Shown: positions 15,708 to 24,833, counted from the stretch's first letter. The stretch: DNA of 64,000 nt from Streptomyces sp. AV19 (GCF_015999245.1 NZ_JAEAMR010000003.1:427509-491508), one strand, 5' to 3'. Numbers and translations are program-made. Notes: generated by a model from the sequence alone, not told the origin.

Positions 15708-17114
15708 TTATCGGCCGGAGCGCTCGGTACGGCGCAGCCGCAGCTCCCGGAGGCCCGCCACCGCCAGCACCGCGCCCGTGGCGGCCGCCGACCACAGCAG
15801 CTGCGGACGGGCCCCCTCGTCGCTGATCATCAGGACCAGGACCCCCGCCATGCCGACCAGAGCGGCCCAGGTCAGATAGGGGAAGCACCACATGCGCAGG
15901 GTCAGCCGCTCCGGCATCTCGCGCTCGATCCGGCGCCGCAGCCGCAGCTGGGAGGCGGCGATCAGACCCCAGACGAAGAGCAGGACCGCGCCCACCGAGT
16001 TGAGCAGATAGCGGAAGATCGAATCCGGCCAGTAGAGATTGAGGACGACCGACGCGAAGCCGAACGCGACCGAGGCCAGCACTGCCCGGACCGGCACGCC
16101 GCCGCGCGAGACCGCCAGCAGCGCCCGCGGCGCCTCGCCGCGCTCGGCGAGCGAGAAGACCATCCGCGACGAGCCGTAGAGGTTGGCGTTGAGCGCCGAC
16201 AGCAGCGCCACGAAGATCACGATCTGCATGATCTGCCCGGCCGACGGCACCCCGATGTGGTCGAGGACCGCCACGTACGGGCTCTCGCCCGGCTTCAGCG
16301 ACGACCACGGCAGCAGGGTCACGATGACCAGCATCGAGCCCACGTAGAAGAAGAGGATGCGCCACACGGCGCTGCGCACCGCCCGGCCCACCGCGCGCTC
16401 GGGGTCCTCGGACTCGGCGGCGGCGATGGTGACGACCTCCAGGCCGCCGAAGGCGAAGGCGACCGCGAGGACGCCGGAGATCACCCCGTGCCAGCCGTTG
16501 GGCAGGAAGCCGCCCTGGCCGGTCAGGTTGGCCATGCCCACGGCCTCGGTGTCGGGCAGCAGCCCGAAGATCGCCAGCAGGCTCAGACCGAGGAAGAGGA
16601 GAATGGCGCCGATCTTGAGCGCGGCGAACCAGAACTCGAATTCGCCGAAGTTCTTCACGGCGGTGAGATTCGCGGTGGTGAACACCACCATGAACACCAG
16701 GACCCAGGCCCACTGCGGCATGCCCGGCACCCAGCCGTGGGCGATCTGCGCGGCGGCCGTGGCCTCCACGGCGAGCACGATCACCAGCAGGAACCAGTAG
16801 AGCCAGCCGACCGTGAACCCGGCCCAGCGGCCCAGCGCGCGCTCCGCGTGCACCGAGAACGAGCCCGAGGCCGGCATCGCCGACGACAGCTCGCCGAGCA
16901 TCCGCATCACCAGCATGGCGAGGGCGCCCGCTATCAGGTACGAGACGATGATCCCGGGACCCGCGACGGAGATCCCGGCCCCCGAGCCCACGAAGAGGCC
17001 GGCGCCGATCACCCCGCCCAGCCCGAGCATCGTCAGGTGCCGCTGCTTGAGCCCCGTGGACAGCGGCTCTTTCGCGCCGGCGAGGGACTCGTCGGCGGAG
17101 GGTGCGTCGTGCAT
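15708..17114 (-). CDS. amino-acid permease (APC superfamily, AAT family)
   Basis: 468 residues from ATG 17114 (MHDAPSADES). Same architecture as its neighbour: an N-terminal cytoplasmic tail, then STGLKQRHLTMLGLGG, VIGAGLFVGSGAG, GELSSAMPASGSFS, FGEFEFWFAALK, and about 12 membrane helices. It is divergent from bioY across a 257-bp gap. Tandem copies with different tails usually have different substrates or expression; which amino acid this one carries is unknown. Confidence 0.88.
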   Translation of the reverse strand: MHDAPSADESLAGAKEPLSTGLKQRHLTMLGLGGVIGAGLFVGSGAGISVAGPGIIVSYLIAGALAMLVMRMLGELSSAMPASGSFSVHAERALGRWAGFTVGWLYWFLLVIVLAVEATAAAQIAHGWVPGMPQWAWVLVFMVVFTTANLTAVKNFGEFEFWFAALKIGAILLFLGLSLLAIFGLLPDTEAVGMANLTGQGGFLPNGWHGVISGVLAVAFAFGGLEVVTIAAAESEDPERAVGRAVRSAVWRILFFYVGSMLVIVTLLPWSSLKPGESPYVAVLDHIGVPSAGQIMQIVIFVALLSALNANLYGSSRMVFSLAERGEAPRALLAVSRGGVPVRAVLASVAFGFASVVLNLYWPDSIFRYLLNSVGAVLLFVWGLIAASQLRLRRRIEREMPERLTLRMWCFPYLTWAALVGMAGVLVLMISDEGARPQLLWSAAATGAVLAVAGLRELRLRRTERSGR

Positions 17115-17371
17115 GGGGCTCGTAACTCTCGGTCGGTGCGGTGCGGGGCCGTGCGCTGGTGCGCGTACCTTGCCCCCATTCTCCCGACCGGGGGGCCGGA
17201 ACCAAGCCGCCCGGACACTCCCGTGACCAGCATCACTGTCCGGTGAAACCCGCCAAAGCACCCCCGGGCGGCTTTGTGACGCGCGCCCATGCCTATTCGG
17301 GCGGGCTGGGCTAACGTCACGGTGTTCTTACGCGTGCCTGATTTCCTGTCCCTTCTTCCAGCGGAGTACCG

Positions 17372-17965
17372 ATGGCCACCGCCGCAGTTGCTGCCCCCCG
17401 GACCGGTACGGTCCTCGCCGATCTCCTGCCTGCCTCGTCCGCCCGCGTCCGGGACGCCGTCCTCGTCGTCGGCGGCGCGGCGCTCACCGGCGTCGCCGCC
17501 CAGCTGGCCGTCCCGGTCCCGGGCTCCCCGGTGCCGGTCAGCGGCCAGACCTTCGCGGCCCTCCTCGTCGGCACGGCGCTCGGCGCCCGCCGCGGCTTCC
17601 TCTCCCTCGCGCTGTACGCCGTCGCCGGCATCGCGGGCCTGCCCTGGTTCGCGGAGGCGAAGTCCGGCGCGGCCTTCCCCTCCTTCGGCTACGTCCTCGG
17701 CATGCTGCTGGCCGCCACCGTCGTCGGCGCCCTGGCCCGCCGCGGCGGCGACCGCTCGGTGCTGCGCACGGCCGGGACGATGGCGCTGGGCTCGGCGGTC
17801 ATCTACGCGGTGGGGGTGCCGTATCTGGCGCTGGCGCTGCACGTCTCGTTCGGCGAGGCGGTCGCGCTGGGGCTGACCCCGTACCTCATCGGTGACGCGC
17901 TCAAGGCGGCGCTGGCGATGGGCGCGCTGCCGGCGGCGCGGAAGTGGCTGGAGCGGCGCGGCTGA
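17372..17965 (+). CDS. bioY: biotin transporter BioY (ECF S component)
   Basis: 197 residues, about six membrane helices. It carries the BioY patterns VPVPGSPVPVSGQTFAAL, LGARRGFLSLALYAVAGIAGLPWF and a conserved late TPYLIGDALKA. BioY binds biotin in the membrane and imports it alone or with an energy-coupling module (BioM/BioN); none is encoded nearby. A -10-like CTAACGT lies about 55 bp upstream. No biotin biosynthesis gene is adjacent. Confidence 0.9.
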   Translation: MATAAVAAPRTGTVLADLLPASSARVRDAVLVVGGAALTGVAAQLAVPVPGSPVPVSGQTFAALLVGTALGARRGFLSLALYAVAGIAGLPWFAEAKSGAAFPSFGYVLGMLLAATVVGALARRGGDRSVLRTAGTMALGSAVIYAVGVPYLALALHVSFGEAVALGLTPYLIGDALKAALAMGALPAARKWLERRG

Positions 17966-17984
17966 GCGCGCTCTCGCGCGGCGA

Positions 17985-18013
17985 AGGGCCCGCACCGTCG
18001 TGGTGCGGGCCCT
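17985..18013 (+). terminator. terminator after bioY
   Basis: A perfect 12-bp stem (AGGGCCCGCACC / GGTGCGGGCCCT), 5-nt loop, then GATTTCT. The same GGCCCGCACC stem recurs in the facing permease terminator at 18195-18220. Confidence 0.85.
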
Positions 18014-18020
18014 GATTTCT

Positions 18021-18184
18021 GCCCCTGCCCCGCCCCTTCACCGTTTCCCGGGGAGACCCCGGACCCCGTCCGCCCTTCGGGCGGAGTCCTCAAACGCCGG
18101 ACGGGCTGAATGATCAGCCTGTCCGGCGTTTGAGGACAGACCGCGCGGAGCGCGTGAGAAACGGTGAAGGGGCGGGGCAGGGGC
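18021..18184. repeat. long palindromic intergenic element, copy A
   Basis: Nested inverted repeats. The outer arms, 18021-18047 and 18158-18184, are perfect over 27 bp (starting GCCCCTGCCCCGCCCCTT). The inner arms, 18086-18102 and 18121-18137, are perfect over 17 bp (GTCCTCAAACGCCGGAC). It lies between convergent bioY and permease genes, flanked by their terminators. A related copy with the same nesting occurs at 40687-40850. Elements with a CCTCAAACGCCGGAC core are scattered in Streptomyces intergenic regions. Confidence 0.85.
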
Positions 18185-18194
18185 ACAACACAAA

Positions 18195-18220
18195 GGCCCG
18201 CACCACCCAGGGTGCGGGCC
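18195..18220 (-). terminator. terminator after the third permease gene
   Basis: A 10-bp stem (GGCCCGCACC / GGTGCGGGCC) with a 6-nt loop, 18 bp past the permease stop on the minus strand. Confidence 0.75.
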
Positions 18221-18238
18221 CTCGCCATCCGGGAGGCG

Positions 18239-19687
18239 CTACTTCGCCGCCACGCCGCGGCGCCGCCGCTCCCGCACCAGCCCGATCGCCAGCACGAACA
18301 CCGCCACCAGCACCGACAGCAGCACCTGCTGCCGGTTGTCGCCGCCGTCGTACACCATGTAGCCGAGCACGAAGAGGATCATGCCGATCGTGGCCCAGGT
18401 CAGGTACGGGAACAGCCACATCCGCACCGTCAGCTTCTCCGGCGTCTCGCGCAGGATGATGCCGCGCATCCGCAGCTGGGTGAAGCAGATGACCAGCCAG
18501 ACGAACAGGGCGACCGCGCCCGAGGAGTTCAGCAGGAACTTGAAGACCGTGTCCGGCCACATGTAGTTGAAGAAGACCGACAGGAAGCCGAAGACCACCG
18601 AGCCGAGGATCGCCGCCTTGGGCACCCCGCGCTTGTTGACGCGGGCGAACGCCGCCGGCGCGTCACCGCGCTGACCGAGCGAGAAGGCCATGCGGGAGGC
18701 CGTGTAGAGGCCCGAGTTGAGGCAGGAGAGGACGGCGGCCAGGACGATGACGTTCATGACCTGCCCGGCGTGCGGGATGCCGATCGAGTCGAGCGCCGCG
18801 ACGTAGCTGCCGTCCTTGAGGATCGCCTTGGAGTCCCAGGGCAGCAGGGTGACGACGACGAAGATCGAGCCCAGGTAGAAGACCGCGACGCGCCAGATCA
18901 CGCTGTTGGTCGCCTGCCGGACCGCGCGCTGCGGGTTCTCCGACTCGCCCGCGGCCAGGGTGACGATCTCGCTGCCCATGAAGGAGAAGACGACCATCAG
19001 GACGCCGGTGAGGATCGCCCCGGCGCCGTTGGGCAGGAAGCCCCCGTGGTCGGTGAGGTGGGCCAGCCCGGCCGCCTCGTTGTCCGAGCCCGGCAGCAGG
19101 CCGAAGACCGCGAGGCCGCCGATGACCACGAACGCGGCGATGGCGACGACCTTGATGCCCGCGAACCAGAACTCGAACTCGCCGTACGAGCTCACCGAGG
19201 CCAGGTTGGTCGCGGTGAGCACGACCATGACGAGCAGCGCCCAGGCCCACTTGGGGACATCGGGGATCCAGCTGTTGAGGATGGAGGCGCCCGCCGTCGC
19301 CTCGACGGCCAGCACCACGACCCAGAAGAACCAGTAGAGCCAGCCGATCGTGAAGCCGGCCCAGCGGCCCAGGCCCCGGTCCGCGTAGGCGGAGAAGGAG
19401 CCCGAGGTCGGGTTGGCGGCGGCCATCTCGCCGAGCATCCGCATCACCAGGACGACCAGGACGCCCACCAGGGCGTAGGAGACGAGGATGCCCGGACCCG
19501 CCGCGGCGATGCCGGAGCCCGAGCCCACGAAGAGGCCGGCGCCGATCACGCCACCGATGGCGATCATGGAAAGGTGGCGGTTCTTGAGCCCGGCCTGAAG
19601 GCCGCCACCGTTCTGCGCGGACGTGGCGGCGTCTGCGGGATCACCGGACGTCGACGCCTTTGTCACGGTCGGCGGTATCGCGCTCAT
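18239..19687 (-). CDS. amino-acid permease (APC superfamily, AAT family)
   Basis: 482 residues from ATG 19687, with AAGGAACTGTCC as ribosome-binding site. Twelve-helix amino-acid transporter with LQAGLKNRHLSMIAIGG, VIGAGLFVGSGSG, GEMAAANPTSGSFSAYADR and YGEFEFWFAGIK. It is the third paralog of the group, separated from the other two by bioY. Its membrane core is more diverged (SEIVTLAAGES instead of LEVVTIAAAES). Substrate unknown. Divergent from rpiB. Confidence 0.88.
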   Translation of the reverse strand: MSAIPPTVTKASTSGDPADAATSAQNGGGLQAGLKNRHLSMIAIGGVIGAGLFVGSGSGIAAAGPGILVSYALVGVLVVLVMRMLGEMAAANPTSGSFSAYADRGLGRWAGFTIGWLYWFFWVVVLAVEATAGASILNSWIPDVPKWAWALLVMVVLTATNLASVSSYGEFEFWFAGIKVVAIAAFVVIGGLAVFGLLPGSDNEAAGLAHLTDHGGFLPNGAGAILTGVLMVVFSFMGSEIVTLAAGESENPQRAVRQATNSVIWRVAVFYLGSIFVVVTLLPWDSKAILKDGSYVAALDSIGIPHAGQVMNVIVLAAVLSCLNSGLYTASRMAFSLGQRGDAPAAFARVNKRGVPKAAILGSVVFGFLSVFFNYMWPDTVFKFLLNSSGAVALFVWLVICFTQLRMRGIILRETPEKLTVRMWLFPYLTWATIGMILFVLGYMVYDGGDNRQQVLLSVLVAVFVLAIGLVRERRRRGVAAK

Positions 19688-19850
19688 GGACAGTTCCTTA
19701 GGTTCTCGGGGCACTCGGGTCACGAGTCCCCGCATTAGAACGTCACCCGGCCTTATTTCGGAAGACCCGAATCCATATCGTTGCCTTTACAACCAGTGAC
19801 CCCGCTGCCCGGTGCCGCGGCCCCCTCCAGGACGTGCCACACTCGGACGC

Positions 19851-20339
19851 ATGCGCGTGTACCTCGGCTCCGACCATGCCGGTTACGAACTCAAGTCCCA
19901 CCTCGTCGAGTGGCTCAAGGCCCACGGTCACGAGCCCGTCGACTGCGGTCCCCACATCTACGACGCCCAGGACGACTACCCGCCGTTCTGCCTGCGCGCC
20001 GCCGAGCGGACCGCGGCGGACGAGGGCAGCCTCGGCATCGTCATCGGCGGCTCGGGCAACGGCGAGCAGATCGCCGCGAACAAGGTCAAGGGCGTGCGCG
20101 CCGCGCTCGCCTGGAGCGAGCAGACCGCCGAGCTGGGCCGCGAGCACAACAACGCCAACGTGATCGCCGTCGGCGCCCGGATGCACTCGCAGGAGGAGGC
20201 GACCAAGTTCGTCGAGATCTTCCTGGCCACGCCGTACTCCGGTGAGGAGCGTCACACCCGCCGCATCGAGATGCTCAGCCGCTACGAGACCACCGGCGAG
20301 CTCCCCGAGATCCCGGCGCACCACCCGCAGCAGGGCTGA
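19851..20339 (+). CDS. rpiB: ribose-5-phosphate isomerase B
   Basis: 162 residues. The ATG at 19851 stands 7 nt after a CACACT -10-like box, suggesting a leaderless transcript. It interconverts ribose-5-phosphate and ribulose-5-phosphate in the pentose phosphate pathway. Seen: SDHAGYELK at the N terminus and IVIGGSGNGEQIAANK, where the catalytic Cys of the E. coli enzyme is missing. The loop has instead the Glu-containing form known from the Mycobacterium tuberculosis enzyme. It ends before a terminator and faces the DNA glycosylase gene in the same direction. Confidence 0.93.
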   Translation: MRVYLGSDHAGYELKSHLVEWLKAHGHEPVDCGPHIYDAQDDYPPFCLRAAERTAADEGSLGIVIGGSGNGEQIAANKVKGVRAALAWSEQTAELGREHNNANVIAVGARMHSQEEATKFVEIFLATPYSGEERHTRRIEMLSRYETTGELPEIPAHHPQQG

Positions 20340-20353
20340 CCCCTCCCGACGCC

Positions 20354-20380
20354 CGGGCCCGCCGCATCGCGGCGGGCCCG
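20354..20380 (+). terminator. terminator after rpiB
   Basis: A perfect 12-bp stem (CGGGCCCGCCGC / GCGGCGGGCCCG) with a 3-nt loop, 14 bp after the stop. Confidence 0.75.
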
Positions 20381-20432
20381 CACCTGTATCCCAAACCTGT
20401 CCCGAACCCGCATGAGGACATAAGGACTTCCG

Positions 20433-21242
20433 ATGCCCGAAGGGCACACGATCCACCGCCTGGCCGCCGACCACCACGCCCTCTTCGCGGACCGGCCCGT
20501 CCGGGCGACGAGCCCCCAGGGCAAGTTCGCGGGCGGCGCCGCCCTCGTCGACGGGCGCCCGCTCGCGGAGGCCGAGGCCCACGGCAAGCACCTCTTCCTC
20601 GGCTTCGAGGCCGCCGGCTGGATCCACGTCCACCTCGGCCTGTTCGGCAAGTACACCCTCGCCGCCGCCCCCGCGCCCCCGGCGACCGACACTGTCCGGC
20701 TGCGCCTGGCCACCGCGGACGCCTACGCCGACCTGCGCGGCCCCACCACCTGCGCGCTGCTGACCGACGGCGAGAAGCAGGCGATACACGACCGGCTCGG
20801 CCCCGACCCGCTGCGCGCGGGGGAGGACCCCGAGCCCGCCTGGCGGCGGATCTCCCGCAGCAGGACCAGCGTCGCCGCGCTCCTGATGGACCAGAAGGTG
20901 ATCTCCGGCGTCGGCAACGTCTACCGCGCCGAGGTCCTCTTCCGGCACGGCATCGACCCCTACCGCACCGGCCGCGACCTCACCCGGTCCGAATGGGACG
21001 CGATCTGGACGGACCTGGCCGGCCTCATGCGCGAGGGCGTCCGCAACAACCGCATCGACACCGTCCGCCCCGAGCACACCCCCGAGGCCATGGGCCGTCC
21101 GCCGCGCGTGGACGACCACGGCGGCGAGGTGTACGTCTACCGTCGCGCCGGCCAGCCCTGCCACCTGTGCGGCACCGAGGTGCGCACCGCCGGCCTCGCC
21201 GCCCGCAACCTCTTCTGGTGCCCCGGGTGCCAGCGGCGCTGA
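20433..21242 (+). CDS. Fpg/Nei family DNA glycosylase (endonuclease VIII-like)
   Basis: 269 residues; ATG preceded by AAGGAC. It excises oxidised bases and cleaves the abasic site. Seen: the catalytic N-terminal Pro2-Glu3 (MPEGHTIHR), Lys in AHGKHLFLGF, the H2TH region MDQKVISGVGNVYRAEVLF, and a C-terminal zinc finger C-x2-C-x16-C-x2-C (CHLCG ... WCPGC). The start and lesion-binding loops resemble actinobacterial Nei2-type proteins more than MutM, but I leave the symbol blank. The 299 bp that follow hold no convincing gene. Confidence 0.9.
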   Translation: MPEGHTIHRLAADHHALFADRPVRATSPQGKFAGGAALVDGRPLAEAEAHGKHLFLGFEAAGWIHVHLGLFGKYTLAAAPAPPATDTVRLRLATADAYADLRGPTTCALLTDGEKQAIHDRLGPDPLRAGEDPEPAWRRISRSRTSVAALLMDQKVISGVGNVYRAEVLFRHGIDPYRTGRDLTRSEWDAIWTDLAGLMREGVRNNRIDTVRPEHTPEAMGRPPRVDDHGGEVYVYRRAGQPCHLCGTEVRTAGLAARNLFWCPGCQRR

Positions 21243-21541
21243 TCACCCCGGGGCGCCACCGGGCAGCGCGCGCACGGCAGTTGGCGCGCCGCCCGTGCGT
21301 CACGCGCGGGCCCGGGCTCCTATGCGTGGCAGGCCGCCCTCGCCGTCCCTTTCGTCCCCGCGATGGCCGAAGGGCGGCACGGCCTGGCCGATTCCACCGC
21401 TGTACAGGCATGCGGACCCGCGTATATCCGATCAGGCGGACGGCTTTCGCATAGGGTTGCTCCCCAGGTGCCCTGCGGGCAGCCGTGTCGGCGCGGCGTG
21501 AATCGACGCGCCGCCGAATGGGTGGATAAGGTCCCGAAGCA

Positions 21542-22687
21542 ATGACTGGCGGTGCGGAGACCCCGACGGCCCGGATGCGCAAAGCACTGCACCGGGTCCG
21601 CACGAGCGTGCGCAAGGCGGGGGTCGACTACTTCCGCGGCGACGGCTCCGACTGGCTCGCCCTGTCCGCCCTGCTGCTCTCCGTACCCGCCCTCGCCATC
21701 GGCACCATCGCCGAGCCCGAGTGGTGCGCCCCCGCCGCCCTCGTCCTGCCGATCGTCGCCGGCGGCCTGCTCCTGCGCCCCGCCAGCCTCCTGGGCCTCT
21801 ACGCCGCCGCGGCCACCGCCCTCATCGTCGAGTCCGCCGTCCTCGACCCCTACGCCTACGGCGCCGACCGCGTCACCCCCGGCACCATCCTGGTCGTCGC
21901 CGCCGTCGGCTTCCTCGGGCTGCTGATCGCCCAGTTCCGCAGCCGCGTCGGCGTGCCCTGGCGGCGCGGCGGCACCATGCTCTTCGACCTCCGCGAACGC
22001 ATCCGCGTCCAGAGCAAGCTGCCCAAACTGCCGCGCGGCTGGCACCGCGAGATGGCTCTGCGCCCGGCCGGCGGCCAGTCCTTCTCCGGCGACTTCGTCG
22101 TCGCCGCACGCACCAACGCCGGCCGCACGCTGGAGGTCGTCCTCACCGACGTCTCCGGCAAGGGCATGGACGCCGCCTCCCGCGCCCTGCTGCTCTCCGG
22201 CGCCTTCGGCGGACTCCTGGGATCGCTGCCCCCGCACTCCTTCCTCCCCGCCGCCAACGGCTACCTCCTGCGCCAGGACTGGGACGAGGGCTTCGCCACC
22301 TCCGTCCACCTCGTCCTCGACCTCGACAGCGGCGACTACGAACTCTTCTCCGCCGGCCACGTCCCCGGACTCCACCTCAGCGCGGGTTCCGGACGCTGGG
22401 AGGAAATGGCCGCCGAGGGGCCGCTGCTCGGCGTCTACGACGGCGCCGAATTCCACTCCGTGAAGGGCAGGCTCCGCCCCGGAGACGTCCTGATGCTCTT
22501 CACCGACGGCCTGGTGGAAACCGCCGAACGCGAACTCACCGAGGGCATGGACCGGCTCACCGGCGAGGCCGACCGCTATGTCACCACCGGATTCGCGGGC
22601 GCCGCCTGGCATTTGATCGAAGCGGTCGCCAAGGACGTCAACGACGACCGCGCACTGCTGCTCATCTGCCGCGACCGGCGCGACTGA
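21542..22687 (+). CDS. membrane-anchored PP2C/SpoIIE-type serine phosphatase
   Basis: 381 residues. The N-terminal third has about four membrane helices (residues about 38-130). The C-terminal two thirds are a SpoIIE-type PP2C phosphatase with the metal-binding motifs FSGDFVVA, LTDVSGKGMDAA, SAGHVPGL and FTDGLVETA. Streptomyces encode dozens of such phosphatases, which usually dephosphorylate anti-anti-sigma factors. The target is unknown, and no sigma, anti-sigma or STAS gene is adjacent. No strong ribosome-binding site precedes the ATG, but the family pattern supports the start. Confidence 0.88.
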   Translation: MTGGAETPTARMRKALHRVRTSVRKAGVDYFRGDGSDWLALSALLLSVPALAIGTIAEPEWCAPAALVLPIVAGGLLLRPASLLGLYAAAATALIVESAVLDPYAYGADRVTPGTILVVAAVGFLGLLIAQFRSRVGVPWRRGGTMLFDLRERIRVQSKLPKLPRGWHREMALRPAGGQSFSGDFVVAARTNAGRTLEVVLTDVSGKGMDAASRALLLSGAFGGLLGSLPPHSFLPAANGYLLRQDWDEGFATSVHLVLDLDSGDYELFSAGHVPGLHLSAGSGRWEEMAAEGPLLGVYDGAEFHSVKGRLRPGDVLMLFTDGLVETAERELTEGMDRLTGEADRYVTTGFAGAAWHLIEAVAKDVNDDRALLLICRDRRD

Positions 22688-22824
22688 AGCAATTCCCGGG
22701 GCCATCGCCCGGATGTGCGATGCGGTCCGCCGCGGTCTATTTTGTAAGGCCGCCGGAACGCCGCACGTATTGCCGTGCGCCGTCCGGCATTTCTCATGCT
22801 CGACCGCACGACGGGGGAATTCCT

Positions 22825-23319
22825 GTGACCACTCCTCAGCAGCCGCAACCGCCCTACGGGGCGGACCCGTATGACCGGCAGCACAATCCGTACGCCCAGC
22901 AGCCCGGTGCCCACTCGGCCCCGCCGCAGCACGACAACTGCCGGATATGCGGCGGATTTCCGGCGGTCGACGTCACCATCCGCGGCCACCAGGGCTTTCT
23001 CATCCTGATGCGATTCCTCAAGCAGGAAGGCCGGTTCTGCCGCACCTGCGGCACCGCGCTGCGCCGCGATATGACCGCCAAGACCTTCTGGCAGGGCTGG
23101 TGGAGCCCCTTCTCGCTGATCTTCTTCACGCCGTTCACCCTGATCTGGAACCTGGTGGTGCGGTCCAAGCTGGGCAGGCTCCAGGCGCCGGTTCCCGGTA
23201 CGCACAGCGCGCAGCCGGACCCCGGCGCCCCGCTGCTCAGGCGTCCGGTCGCGCTGGTCCTGCTGCTTCCGCTGGGGTGGTGGATCGCGCTGCTGACGCA
23301 GATCCTGCTGCACCTGTAG
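22825..23319 (+). CDS. Pro-rich membrane protein with zinc-ribbon-like cysteines
   Basis: 164 residues from GTG 22825 with GGGGGAA as ribosome-binding site. The N terminus is Pro/Gln/Tyr-rich (PPYGADPYDRQHNPYAQQPG). Two CxxC knuckles follow, DNCRICGG and RFCRTCGT, spaced like a rubredoxin or zinc ribbon. Then come two membrane segments (about 95-112 and 143-160). Function unknown. The last 83 bp overlap the 3' end of the convergent acyltransferase gene, so both C termini are encoded by the same DNA. Confidence 0.75.
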   Translation: MTTPQQPQPPYGADPYDRQHNPYAQQPGAHSAPPQHDNCRICGGFPAVDVTIRGHQGFLILMRFLKQEGRFCRTCGTALRRDMTAKTFWQGWWSPFSLIFFTPFTLIWNLVVRSKLGRLQAPVPGTHSAQPDPGAPLLRRPVALVLLLPLGWWIALLTQILLHL

Positions 23320-24400
23320 CCGCCGGCGCCGGGCCGCGGAAGGCCCAGTCCATCCGCGGCTCGACGACGCAGCGGAACACCCGCCGCACCGGAGCGGTGC
23401 ACAGCACGGTGACCAGGGCGACGGCGAGGACCGACACCAGGACCTCGCCCAGCGGGCCCCGGATCCACGCGTACAGGTCGTACCACTCGCGCCAGCGCGA
23501 GATCTTGATCACGAAGCCGTGCAGCAGGAAGCCGTACATGGTGCCCGTGCCCAGGACCGTGAACCAGGTCCGGCGGCGCGGCACCCACGCGAGGAAGCCC
23601 GCCGTCAGGGCGAGGGCGCACAAGGACAGCGCGAGCACCATCACGGGCCCCGTCCACAGCGGTTCGCCCAGGTCCTGCACGGAGGAATTGCGGTAGAACC
23701 AGCCGCTGTCCAGCCGCGGCGCCAGCCAGTACGCGGTCGCCACCGCGCAGGTGAACAGCGGCACCGCCGCGATCCGCACCCAGCGGCGGCGCAGCAGCGC
23801 GAAGTGGCGCGGCTCCAATTGGAGCCCGATCACGAAGAACGGCAGGAACTGCATGACCCGCATCACGTCGAACTCGCTGCCGACTTCACGGGTCACGGTC
23901 GCCATCACCGCGATCGCGAAGGCCACCGGGACCGGCCACCGGATCGTCCGCCAGATCGGCGTGGTCAGCCGCCAGACGAACAGCGCGGCCAGGAACCAGT
24001 TCAGGTACCAGGGCTCCAGCAGCGTGAAGGGATCCGGCTCCGACCCCTCGTCGAAGAGGTGCTGGAACTCGACGTAGGCCAGCTGGAAGACCAGATACGG
24101 CACCAGGACGCTCGTGATCAGGCGCTTGAGCTTCGGCGGGCTCAGGTCGAAGCCCCGCGAGAAGTAGCCGGAGATCAGCACGAACGCCGGCATGTGGAAG
24201 GTGTACACGGTCAGATAGAGCGCCGTCGCGGCCCGGCTGCTGTGGGTGAGCGGCTCCCACGCGTGACCGAGGACCACGAGGACGATGGCCAGGTACTTGG
24301 CGTTGTCGAAGAAGGGATCGCGGGCCTTGGGGACGCCCGGACCCGGCTGGGGAGGGACGGAGGCCACGGAACGTGCCGGGGACGTGGCAGTGGGGGGCAT
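23237..24400 (-). CDS. membrane acyltransferase family 3 protein
   Basis: 387 residues from ATG 24400. TAGGGT at 24413-24408 lies exactly 7 nt before it, suggesting a leaderless transcript; a GTG at 24409 would fall inside this spacer. About ten membrane helices. Seen: RDPFFDNAKYLAIVLVVLGH with the conserved His near the first helix, and FHMPAFVLISGYFSR. The family O-acylates sugars or exported molecules, and the fucose 4-O-acetylase-like subgroup is closest in my judgement. Substrate unknown. Confidence 0.85.
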   Translation of the reverse strand: MPPTATSPARSVASVPPQPGPGVPKARDPFFDNAKYLAIVLVVLGHAWEPLTHSSRAATALYLTVYTFHMPAFVLISGYFSRGFDLSPPKLKRLITSVLVPYLVFQLAYVEFQHLFDEGSEPDPFTLLEPWYLNWFLAALFVWRLTTPIWRTIRWPVPVAFAIAVMATVTREVGSEFDVMRVMQFLPFFVIGLQLEPRHFALLRRRWVRIAAVPLFTCAVATAYWLAPRLDSGWFYRNSSVQDLGEPLWTGPVMVLALSLCALALTAGFLAWVPRRRTWFTVLGTGTMYGFLLHGFVIKISRWREWYDLYAWIRGPLGEVLVSVLAVALVTVLCTAPVRRVFRCVVEPRMDWAFRGPAPAATGAAGSASAARSTTPAEAAGPARPDA

Positions 24401-24638
24401 TCGAGGCACCCTAGCCGGGCCTGGCGGGGCGCCGGGTAAAGCGGTGGCAAGGACTCCGGTCCGTCCCGCCCGCCGCCCGGCCGGAAACCGACGGCCCGAA
24501 GGGCCGGATCATCACCCGACGAATCGTCACGGCACCTGCCAGGGCGGCCAGTTGATGGCACGATGGTGCGATGGGAGGCCTGCGGGGCGGCGCGTCCGGA
24601 GCCGGGCCAGGTGTCTTCGACCGAGGGTGTGATCAGTT

Positions 24639-24833
24639 GTGGCCATATCGGTGTCAGCGGTGCTGCTCTTGGCGATCATCCTGGTGATGATGATCCGCGG
24701 CGGGAAGATCAAGGCCGGCCCGGCGATCGTCGCGGCGCTCTTCGGATTCTTCCTGGCCTCGTCGGGGATGGCACCGTCGATCCACCGCTTCCTCAACTCG
24801 ATCGCCCAGACGATCAGCGGCATCAAGCTCTGA
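24639..24833 (+). CDS. small conserved membrane protein
   Basis: 64 residues from GTG 24639. One N-terminal membrane helix (VSAVLLLAIILVMMI), then the positively charged loop RGGKIKAG and a second hydrophobic stretch (PAIVAALFGFFLASSG). Its position upstream of the tRNA-Gly/tRNA-Pro/tig region and its good codon use indicate a real gene. Function unknown. Confidence 0.7.
   Translation: MAISVSAVLLLAIILVMMIRGGKIKAGPAIVAALFGFFLASSGMAPSIHRFLNSIAQTISGIKL

Noticed and set aside
17115..17371. Possible biotin- or thiamin-type riboswitch before bioY
   Set aside because: No TPP or other known aptamer core was recognised, and the gap contains only a -10-like CTAACGT.
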